37,032 nt of DNA from Paludibacteraceae bacterium (GTDB taxonomy: Bacteria > Bacteroidota > Bacteroidia > Bacteroidales > Paludibacteraceae), in contig JAKSKW010000017.1 of NCBI GenBank assembly GCA_024401495.1, forward strand, positions 1-37,032, given 5' to 3'. Shown here piece after piece: positions 8,032 to 14,324 of this stretch (position 1 is the stretch's first letter; each line of letters opens with the position of its first letter). The notes under the pieces are model-generated. The model was not told the origin of the DNA and did not search any database. It saw only the letters and a list, made by a program, of their open reading frames with translations. The translations under genes were made by a program, and so were the position numbers.

Positions 8032-9114
8032 ATGATGCTACTTAATTTATCAAGTACGCTTAATGAATATATAGCGACTCCTTTTAAGGATTCAGTTCAA
8101 GACATAATGACTAAGGTAATTGATAATTATCTTGGCAATTTCATAACTGTAAGTCAAGTTGTTTGTGGAATAGGTGCTGTTTTTTACATCGGTTCTATTC
8201 TATCAAAGGTGCTTGCTAGCGGAGGTGAGGAAAAATTGGATTTATGGAAATTATCTCGTCCTGTTGGGATTTTTATTCTTATTGCGTCGTGCCGATTGGT
8301 TTGTCCTGCTGTCGACTTTATAATAGAAAAACCTCTGATTGCCCTAACTGAAACATCACATAAGGCACAACAAGAAAAAATATCTTCAAAAAGAAGAATG
8401 TTAGAAGATAAAAAAACAGCAGTGACTCAAGAAAAGCAAAGTACGGAAAGCGACGAACCTTCTAACCTTGGGACAAAAATATCTAATGCCTTCACGGAAG
8501 TGTGGGATGGTGTCTCTGGTAACTTGGATTTTGGAACAGTTATAACAAACAAGATATGGTATCTATTTGAATGTATAGCGGATATATTTATGAGTGTGGC
8601 AAAATTGGTGATCATAATGATATCGTCGTTATATAAGATAATACTTACAATATTCGCACCGTTTGCATTCGCACTCAGCATGTTTCCATATTTCCACGAC
8701 AACATTAAGCACTGGTTCGGGCGATATATCCATGCGTCGTTATGGATTCCTATTTCTTATGTTTTGGAGTTAGTCCAAAATTGTTGCACAGAATCCTTTC
8801 TCGACAAACAAATTGACTTCTACAATAAAGTACAAAGTTCAGGGACTTATGATGTGATGTCCTCTGGTGATGGATTTCAATGTTTTACAGGAATCGTGTT
8901 GTCTATCGTCATAGGTTGTATGTATCTGTCTATTCCTACAATCGCATCTGCAATCATATCAAGTGCAGGAGGAGAATTTATGACAGGCACTGCCATGACT
9001 GCCGTATCTTGGATGGGAAAGGCATTTGGAACTTCTATAAACATTGCCAGTAAAGGTTCTGCAAAGGTTGCAGAGAAAGCTATTGATAACGCAAAAGCAA
9101 AAATGGGTAAATAA
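8032..9114 (+). CDS. traJ: TraJ, VirB6/TrbL-like polytopic membrane protein
   Basis: A 360-residue protein with hydrophobic segments near residues 40-60, 78-95, 182-200, 203-225, 235-250 and 295-320. A charged loop at about 110-145 (KRRMLEDKKTAVTQEKQ) is followed by the TraJ-typical region (LYKIILTIFAPFAFALSMFPYFHDNIKHWFGRYI, quoted in parts: LYKIILTIFAPFAF and HDNIKHWFGRYI). It is the inner-membrane channel component of the mating pore, comparable to VirB6. It starts two bases after traI and is followed after 17 bases by traK. A second in-frame ATG lies at 8035. Confidence 0.85.
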   Translation: MMLLNLSSTLNEYIATPFKDSVQDIMTKVIDNYLGNFITVSQVVCGIGAVFYIGSILSKVLASGGEEKLDLWKLSRPVGIFILIASCRLVCPAVDFIIEKPLIALTETSHKAQQEKISSKRRMLEDKKTAVTQEKQSTESDEPSNLGTKISNAFTEVWDGVSGNLDFGTVITNKIWYLFECIADIFMSVAKLVIIMISSLYKIILTIFAPFAFALSMFPYFHDNIKHWFGRYIHASLWIPISYVLELVQNCCTESFLDKQIDFYNKVQSSGTYDVMSSGDGFQCFTGIVLSIVIGCMYLSIPTIASAIISSAGGEFMTGTAMTAVSWMGKAFGTSINIASKGSAKVAEKAIDNAKAKMGK

Positions 9115-9131
9115 CTATAAAAGGAAGAAAT

Positions 9132-9758
9132 ATGGAATTCAAAAATCTAATTAACATAGAATCGGCATTTAAGCTGAGTAAAGGTATCACATTTGCCACT
9201 ATAGCCATGTGTGCAATAATCAGTTGCTCCGCCATTTTTATGAGTCTACAGTATGCTGAGGAACAAAGACAAAAGATATATGTCCTTGACAATGGAAAGT
9301 CTCTTATCCTCGCACTTCAGCAAGATGTTCAGATGAATAGAGAAGCGGAAATTAAGAGCCATGTCAAACGATTTCACGAACTCTTCTTTACGCTTACTCC
9401 AAATCAGGAAGCGATAGATTATAACATCAACCAAGCCTTGTATTTAGCAGATAATAGCGTGTTGGAATTCTACAAAAACCAACAAGAGAAAGGGTTTTAT
9501 AAGTCTTTAATAGGAAGTAACGTAATAGGAGACATAAGGGTTGATTCTGTTATAGTCAAAACCGACTGCTATCCATACAAAGCGATTATGTACGGAAAAA
9601 CTTCTTATATGCGTACTTCATCCATAACATATTTTAGTCTGATCACAACTCAAACACTTGTAAATGTGCAGAGATATGATAACAATCCTCATGGTCTGAT
9701 GATTGAAAACTGGAAAGTGGAACTTAACGAACAGATTGGAGAACCTCGCAAAAGATAA
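9132..9758 (+). CDS. traK: TraK, VirB8-like transfer protein
   Basis: A 208-residue protein with one membrane segment near residues 19-40 and a periplasmic domain. The family signatures RFHELFFTLTPNQEAIDYNI (about residues 77-96) and the ending GLMIENWKVELNEQ are typical of TraK. It corresponds to VirB8, the inner-membrane scaffold of the type IV channel. A Shine-Dalgarno-like AAAGGAAG lies 6 bases upstream of the ATG. In CTnDOT the next gene is traL, a small membrane protein; here traM follows directly after four bases. Confidence 0.88.
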   Translation: MEFKNLINIESAFKLSKGITFATIAMCAIISCSAIFMSLQYAEEQRQKIYVLDNGKSLILALQQDVQMNREAEIKSHVKRFHELFFTLTPNQEAIDYNINQALYLADNSVLEFYKNQQEKGFYKSLIGSNVIGDIRVDSVIVKTDCYPYKAIMYGKTSYMRTSSITYFSLITTQTLVNVQRYDNNPHGLMIENWKVELNEQIGEPRKR

Positions 9759-9762
9759 GCCT

Positions 9763-10974
9763 ATGGAACAAAAAACAAAGAATGAACTATTATTTGTGCA
9801 GATAGCCACGGTTATCGGCTTCGCTTCAGTATGTGGTATGTTTTACTATCTTGATGGGGGAAATCCTACTGAAGAGATAGTAAATACAGAGATAACCATT
9901 CCTGAATATCAATCGGACAAAACGACTGACAATAGCAGAATTGCAAGTTATGAAACTGCCCTGGCTATTGAACATCGTAAACAAGAAGTTCAGGATGCAC
10001 AAAAGGAATTCAACACATTTGATTTCTTTAATAATGAAGCGGATGTTCCTGAACAGACGGAAACTTCAATAGACGATAGAATAGCTCAGTTAGAAGCAAA
10101 AATAGGAGAGAGTGCAAAAGAATCTGAAGAACCCAAAGCAGAGCCAGTTAAAGTTTCAACTCCAGTGCGTAGCGTGCAAAGAACAGGAGGTAAGCGAGCT
10201 GAAACAAATGAAGAAAAGAACAAAAGAATTATAGATGAGAAACGCAAACAATTCATCTATAAAAGCAAGAAACAAATGTTCTCCACTGGTGTCCTGGTTG
10301 ATGATGATTTATGTTTTGTCCGACAACTGACACCAGAAGAGGTGGCTATGGGATATGACGCATTTGTACACAGAGAAAATAACAAAAACATAGCACAAAA
10401 CACTCCTGTCGCAACTGCAACAAACCAGGAAAAACCGAAAAAATCAAATGGTTTCAAACCAATGGAAGAAAAGCAAACTAAGGGAGAAAAGGGAGCTATT
10501 CGTGCCGTTGTTCATGGAGAGCAAAAGAATGTAACAACTTCTAGTCAGGTGCAATTACGTATTCTTGATGAAATTGAGATTGATGGCACAACAATTCCTA
10601 GGAATACTATTATCTATGGTCAAGCCCGGTTTCAAAATAATAGAATGGGTGTGCATATTGAAAATATCGCTTATAACAACAATGTTTACCCTTTCAAGGG
10701 CATAATATACGACAAGGATGGATTCGAAGGTCTATATGTACCAGACAATCTAATCAATGATGTGAGCAAAGAGTCTTCAAGCAATTCTATCAGTAACAGC
10801 GCTGGTGTCAATCAAATGACAACAGGTATGGCAAGTGGTAATGTTGGTGGTGTCTTGGTGGGTGCTGTCAGAACAACAGCTTCTACAATCAAAGGAGCTA
10901 CCAGCAACAAAATAAAAGAGACAAAAATAACATTACCTGCCAATTATAAGATTTTGATCAAAGTTAAGCAATGA
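9763..10974 (+). CDS. traM: TraM, VirB10-like transfer protein
   Basis: A 403-residue protein from ATG 9763. The reading frame is open back to 9703 but that would overlap traK; MEQKTKNELLF four bases after the traK stop is a better start. A membrane segment lies near residues 9-28, then a long charged linker, and a C-terminal VirB10-like beta domain (about 250-335: AIRAVVHGEQ, IPRNTIIYGQARF, PFKGIIYDKDGFEGLYVPDN). It ends in a Gly/Ser/Thr-rich segment. It links inner and outer membrane parts of the channel. A terminator follows, so the usual downstream traN (VirB9-like) is not in this operon. Confidence 0.88.
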   Translation: MEQKTKNELLFVQIATVIGFASVCGMFYYLDGGNPTEEIVNTEITIPEYQSDKTTDNSRIASYETALAIEHRKQEVQDAQKEFNTFDFFNNEADVPEQTETSIDDRIAQLEAKIGESAKESEEPKAEPVKVSTPVRSVQRTGGKRAETNEEKNKRIIDEKRKQFIYKSKKQMFSTGVLVDDDLCFVRQLTPEEVAMGYDAFVHRENNKNIAQNTPVATATNQEKPKKSNGFKPMEEKQTKGEKGAIRAVVHGEQKNVTTSSQVQLRILDEIEIDGTTIPRNTIIYGQARFQNNRMGVHIENIAYNNNVYPFKGIIYDKDGFEGLYVPDNLINDVSKESSSNSISNSAGVNQMTTGMASGNVGGVLVGAVRTTASTIKGATSNKIKETKITLPANYKILIKVKQ

Positions 10975-11007
10975 CATAATAAATTTTTAATGAAATTATG
11001 CAAAGAA

Positions 11008-11044
11008 GTGGTAGATGATTGAGAAATTATCTGCCACTATTTTT
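11008..11044 (+). terminator. Intrinsic terminator after traM
   Basis: GTGGTAGAT (about 11008-11016) pairs with ATCTGCCAC (about 11028-11036) with one G-U pair, followed by TATTTTTGTTG. It ends the transfer operon. The hairpin is preceded by ATTATGCAAA, the reverse complement of the TTTGCATAAT leader box. Confidence 0.7.
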
Positions 11045-11079
11045 GTTGACTATAAAGAACAAAAAACAAACCATAAATC

Positions 11080-12093
11080 ATGAACGGAAAGAAAGATGAT
11101 GTTATGGCACTGTGGGAAACATTTCAGAACATAAGTGTCAAACGAGGTGGACTCAAAAAGAGTTCTATTCAGACATTTGAGACAACTCGAAAAAGCTTGA
11201 TCAAATTCAAATCGTGGTTGGTAACAAATGGACAAGACAAAGATTTTGTTTTGACTTATGACTACCTTGCACATTCAGGTGTCGACGAATTCTATGAGTT
11301 TCTTATATCTGAGAATCTTAAGAACACGACAATTCACAAAAGATTTATCTATTACAAGAAATTCCTTTATTGGCTTGGAGACAAAGGATATGTAACAGAA
11401 GGTGTGGTTCGAAAGATTGAAGAGCCACGACTCCAAACAATCCAGAAGAAAGTTGTATATCTAACGGTAGAAGAGCTTCAAACTTTTTATAGAAGCAACA
11501 TATCGGGTATGGGAAGAATGGCTGAAGAAGTCAGAGATTCTTTTGTTTTTGCTTGTTTTACAGGTCTTAGATTTTCGGATCTTATTAAATTCAACTGGGA
11601 TGAGGTGGAGTTTAAAGAGAACAGAATCGCATTTGTTTCTCAAAAGACATCCCACCTGACATATGTTGAGCTCAACAATGTTTCAAAAGGGATTCTGATT
11701 AAACAGTTTAAGAAGAAGATATCCAATTTAGTTTTTGAAATTCCTCATTATACAATCACTTATAACAAAATACTGAAAAGGATAGCTCGCAAACTGAGAT
11801 TTATGCGAGTTATCGAACAGACTCAATATTCGGGGACAGCAAAAGTTGTTACAAGGACAAGATTGTGGGAGTCTCTGAGTTCACACACCGCCAGACGCAC
11901 ATTCGTTTGTTTGTGTCTTCACCTCGATATAAGACACGAAATGGTAATGAAGTGGACTGGTCACACTACATACAAAGGTATTAAGCCATATATAGATGTC
12001 ATGGATTCTGCTCGTCAAGAACAAATGGACAAACTAAATGCGTGGGAATCTAATAATAAGACTTCCACTGATGACAATAAAGGTGAAAAATAA
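11080..12093 (+). CDS. Tyrosine recombinase / integrase
   Basis: A 337-residue phage-type integrase. The N-terminal half (about 20-125) is a SAM-like core-binding domain. The catalytic set is complete: Arg164 in TGLRFSDL, Lys189 in SQKTS, His269 and Arg272 in SSHTARR, His295 in WTGHTTY, and the nucleophile Tyr304 in IKPYIDV. It is shorter than the common 400-residue Bacteroidetes integrases and seems to lack the arm-binding domain they carry in front. It presumably integrates and excises the element; the closest candidate target is the tRNA-Asp 3' end at 13891. It is convergent with the replication-type gene, ten bases apart, and has no terminator of its own in view. Confidence 0.9.
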   Translation: MNGKKDDVMALWETFQNISVKRGGLKKSSIQTFETTRKSLIKFKSWLVTNGQDKDFVLTYDYLAHSGVDEFYEFLISENLKNTTIHKRFIYYKKFLYWLGDKGYVTEGVVRKIEEPRLQTIQKKVVYLTVEELQTFYRSNISGMGRMAEEVRDSFVFACFTGLRFSDLIKFNWDEVEFKENRIAFVSQKTSHLTYVELNNVSKGILIKQFKKKISNLVFEIPHYTITYNKILKRIARKLRFMRVIEQTQYSGTAKVVTRTRLWESLSSHTARRTFVCLCLHLDIRHEMVMKWTGHTTYKGIKPYIDVMDSARQEQMDKLNAWESNNKTSTDDNKGEK

Positions 12094-12103
12094 ATGATTT
12101 TGG

Positions 12104-13219
12104 CTATACTACATCTGCCAAATGGTCGACTAGTCTCCGCTTTTGGATTCTCAAGAAATCGTCTCGTCTAATTGCACGACGGTTTTTGAATCGCTTGTCA
12201 AATAGCTTTACGACATTGCCATTAAACCATACATTAGGATTGAACTTAAAGAGCTTTGTTTCTGAATCACGGTATATTAATCCCGAATTTAGAATATCAG
12301 CTATTAATGTGTAACAGTTTGATTTTTTGTTGTTTAATGATGTTGAGATCATTTCTCGCATCATTCTTGCATTGTCTTCGTCCTCTGGAAGGAATTGTTC
12401 TGTAATACAGGCAATAACCTTAAAAGAGGACTTTTTCTTTATGTTGAGAAGAGATTTAGAAAATTTATTGCGAAAAAGCTTGAAAAAGGGGACATTGGAA
12501 CGACTATCGTCTTTCTCAACATAAGCACCTATTTTTGTATTACCATTTTTTTCTTTACTTGACTGAGGTGCAAGAACATCAAGGATGCTTGAATCTATCT
12601 TTTTCTTGTCTAACTCCTTTTTTGTCAAAACCTTAACTTTTTTGTTTGCTTCGCCAGAATAAGACTCTGGAGTAACATTTCCACAACTTAAAATGTTAGG
12701 GTTTATATAATATGTCATCGCTTGACGTTTCCCTTTAGGTCTCGAAATTAAACCTCCAAAAATCAAATCGTTAATGGCATAGTTATATGTGCTGTCGCAA
12801 TTAAAAAAATACTTTTTCCATAGTATATCCTTATCAAAAGTAACGACATTCACATTTTTCTTCTTATCTATTTGTATGTGGTCAAGAAGATAAGCAAACA
12901 AATGAGCTGATCTGATGGTCATGAAGTCAGCAAATAGTTTTTTTGTCTCTGGAGTCTGATGTAAACGGACAAATTTTCTATCATCTGTAATGATGTCGGC
13001 AATATCCATAAGTCCTGAGTCCTCGGCATTCTCTTTTGAACGGAGTTTCTCTAATTCGTCATAGACCTTTATCGGACTTAAATTACTGAAGTTTGGATAA
13101 TTAGCATCATTGGGAACAATGCTTGTTTTGCTTATTTTGCGTCCTGTCGCCTTGTTTGTGTGGTAGGTCAAGTCTGGCAACAGAGAAACTAAAACCTCCT
13201 TTTTGTTTATTGTTTTCAT
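12104..13219 (-). CDS. Replication-initiator-like protein with two winged-helix-like halves
   Basis: A 371-residue protein. The frame is open to 13324, but a good promoter (13244-13273) lies inside that extension, so ATG 13219 (MKTINKK) is chosen. Residues about 95-190 and 260-350 look like two copies of a winged-helix unit of plasmid RepL type: each has a helical, turn, helical block (YNYAINDLIFGGLISR; CYTLIADILNSGLIYR), then a strand ending in YYINPNILSCGN or FKFNPNVWFNGN. RepL proteins normally have one such unit. The two halves are joined by a Lys/Ser-rich linker. In an integrated element such a gene would allow autonomous replication after excision. It could instead be a regulator. Confidence 0.55.
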   Translation of the reverse strand: MKTINKKEVLVSLLPDLTYHTNKATGRKISKTSIVPNDANYPNFSNLSPIKVYDELEKLRSKENAEDSGLMDIADIITDDRKFVRLHQTPETKKLFADFMTIRSAHLFAYLLDHIQIDKKKNVNVVTFDKDILWKKYFFNCDSTYNYAINDLIFGGLISRPKGKRQAMTYYINPNILSCGNVTPESYSGEANKKVKVLTKKELDKKKIDSSILDVLAPQSSKEKNGNTKIGAYVEKDDSRSNVPFFKLFRNKFSKSLLNIKKKSSFKVIACITEQFLPEDEDNARMMREMISTSLNNKKSNCYTLIADILNSGLIYRDSETKLFKFNPNVWFNGNVVKLFDKRFKNRRAIRRDDFLRIQKRRLVDHLADVV

Positions 13220-13243
13220 ATCGTTTATAGAAAAATTCAAGTG

Positions 13244-13273
13244 CAAAAGTAAAGAGATAATTCGGATTTGCAA
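13244..13273 (-). promoter_or_regulatory. Promoter of the replication-type gene
   Basis: On the minus strand, TTG (13273-13271), a 19-bp spacer and TACTTTTG (13251-13244) match the Bacteroidota consensus. The start would be about 20 bases before ATG 13219. Confidence 0.7.
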
Positions 13274-13367
13274 CAAAAAAAAGAGAAAATGTTTCCATAT
13301 TCTCTTTCCTTTGACTTCCTTCACGCTTCCCAGCTTTCCAGAAATGTGAATTTTTCTATATTACAAT

Positions 13368-13400
13368 TTAACCTTTAATAAAAGGGTTTTTCTGTTTCAT
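13368..13400 (-). other. Possible 10-codon leader peptide ORF before rep
   Basis: ATG 13400 begins a 10-codon ORF, MKQKNPFIKG, four bases after a -7 box (13405-13412), so its mRNA would be almost leaderless. It lies upstream of the long form of the replication-type gene. It could be a leader peptide or chance. Confidence 0.25.
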
Positions 13401-13404
13401 GATG

Positions 13405-13436
13405 CAAAAGTAGTGATAATTATCGTCTTTTGCAAA
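13405..13436 (-). promoter_or_regulatory. Second leftward promoter upstream of rep
   Basis: Minus strand TTTG (13436-13433), a 20-bp spacer and TACTTTTG (13412-13405). Same -7 sequence as the proximal rep promoter. Confidence 0.55.
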
Positions 13437-13558
13437 TTTTGTTTCCTCTTTATAGTCAATTGAGTATCTTTTTTGACAATAAAGTTACAACATAGAACTA
13501 TAAGAGAGTCCGCTCACATTTGTCTAATGCTCAAATAATTGCAACACTAAAATTCCGT

Positions 13559-13664
13559 AAAATTTGGGAAGTTGTTTTTTATTTTTCCACAAAACTTGGG
13601 AAGTTTTATTCTCGGATTGCATAATATAACATTAAACTTTTTTATATCAAAGCGAAAAATTTGG
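13559..13664. repeat. Direct repeats TTGGGAAGTT, candidate iterons or recombinase arm sites
   Basis: AAAATTTGGGAAGTTGTTT (13559-13577) and AAAACTTGGGAAGTTTTAT (13591-13609) share TTGGGAAGTT 32 bp apart. A weak third site, AAATTTGG, ends at 13664, about twice that spacing further. Direct repeats in helical phase in a gene-free stretch beside an integrase and a Rep-like gene suggest protein binding. The rest of 13325-13673 is AT-rich without a gene. Confidence 0.5.
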
Positions 13665-13673
13665 ATCACATGC

Positions 13674-13782
13674 TTGTTTTTCAAATTAAAGTATGTAATT
13701 TTGCATCGCTTTTGAAACATAGAGCAATAAACGATAAAGTAGAATTATCTCATTTCACAATGAAATAACTCTTTTGCATAAT
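13674..13782 (+). promoter_or_regulatory. Outward promoter, hairpin and TTGCATAAT leader, copy 3
   Basis: TTG (13674-13676), a 19-bp spacer and TAATTTTG (13696-13703) form a strong rightward promoter. Downstream are a hairpin, ATTTCA/TGAAAT with loop CAA (13752-13766), and TTGCATAAT (13774-13782), then ATG at 13804. The run from TTGCATAAT to the ATG resembles the traA and second-operon leaders base for base in most places. The spacer between -7 box and hairpin is longer here. Confidence 0.6.
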
Positions 13783-13803
13783 ATCATTAAAATAAAAATT
13801 TTA

Positions 13804-13881
13804 ATGCTTTTTTTCTCAATTATGATTATCCCTCCCGACAAATTCAAACTCGCTAGTTTTGAAATTTATAAAAAAGGTTAA
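13804..13881 (+). CDS. Short ORF after copy-3 leader, probably a gene cut by the element end
   Basis: A 25-codon ORF, MLFFSIMIIPPDKFKLASFE and six more codons, placed exactly where the leader predicts a start. Its stop is ten bases before the tRNA-Asp 3' end. No family can be named. The promoter and leader are too elaborate for such a peptide, so it may be the front of a gene whose remainder lies at the other end of the element and is joined only in the circular form. Alternatively it is a small peptide or non-functional. Confidence 0.35.
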   Translation: MLFFSIMIIPPDKFKLASFEIYKKG

Positions 13882-13890
13882 TCAATTTGG

Positions 13891-13964
13891 CGGTATGGAC
13901 GGGACTCGAACCCGCGACCCCATGCGTGACAGGCATGTATTCTAACCAGCTGAACTACCACACC
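13891..13964 (-). tRNA. tRNA-Asp (GTC)
   Basis: A 74-nt cloverleaf on the minus strand with acceptor GGTGTGG/CCATACC, discriminator G, anticodon loop with GTC and GGTTCGAGTCC in the T arm; no CCA is encoded. It is the last tRNA of a three-gene operon. Its 3' end faces the mobile element and is the likely attachment site. Confidence 0.95.
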
Positions 13965-14003
13965 AATTTTTTTATGTATGCTACGTTTGTTTAGCAAACT
14001 TAG

Positions 14004-14090
14004 CGGAGAGAGAGGGATTCGAACCCCCGGTACCCTTACGAGTACACCGGTTTTCAAGACCGGCTCATTCGACCACTCTGACATCTCTCC
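14004..14090 (-). tRNA. tRNA-Ser (TGA)
   Basis: An 87-nt class II tRNA on the minus strand: acceptor GGAGAGA/TCTCTCC, anticodon TGA in CTTGAAA, a long variable arm (TGTACTCGTAAGGGTACC) and GGTTCGAATCC in the T arm. Confidence 0.95.
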
Positions 14091-14110
14091 AAGACTTTCG
14101 TCTCGTTTAG

Positions 14111-14183
14111 TGAACCGGGTGGGGGTCGAACCCACGACCCACAGATTAAGAGTCTGTTGCTCTACCAACTGAGCTACCGATCC
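14111..14183 (-). tRNA. tRNA-Lys (CTT)
   Basis: A 73-nt cloverleaf on the minus strand: acceptor GGATCGG/CCGGTTC with two G-U pairs, anticodon CTT in CTCTTAA, T arm GGGTTCGACCC, discriminator A. First gene of the operon. Confidence 0.95.
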
Positions 14184-14223
14184 ATTTTTAAGTCTTTCGT
14201 TGTGTCGTTTCTTAAAAACGATG

Positions 14224-14254
14224 CAAAGGTAATGCTTTTTTAATTAACTCCAAA
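14224..14254 (-). promoter_or_regulatory. Promoter of the tRNA Lys-Ser-Asp operon
   Basis: Minus strand TTTG (14254-14251), 19-bp spacer, TACCTTTG (14231-14224): an excellent consensus match about 40 bases before tRNA-Lys. Confidence 0.75.
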
Positions 14255-14304
14255 CATTTCGGGTAAAAAATTGCAAAAAAATCTTCAAATCATTCATTTT
14301 TCGC

Positions 14305-14312
14305 TAAATTTG
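14305..14312 (+). promoter_or_regulatory. -7 box of tamL
   Basis: TAAATTTG, 12 bases before ATG 14325 and 24 before ATG 14337. The short leader makes MKRLFYF at 14337 as plausible a start as 14325. Confidence 0.5.
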
Positions 14313-14324
14313 CCTTGAAATCAC

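Noticed and set aside
13220..13324. 35 extra N-terminal residues on the Rep-like protein
   Set aside because: A well-formed promoter (13244-13273) lies inside this part and the peptide is low-complexity hydrophobic; ATG 13219 is better. The long form is kept only as a possibility.
13878..14172. Protein ORFs across the tRNA cluster
   Set aside because: Three clear cloverleaf tRNAs fill the region; such ORFs over tRNA genes are a common annotation artefact.
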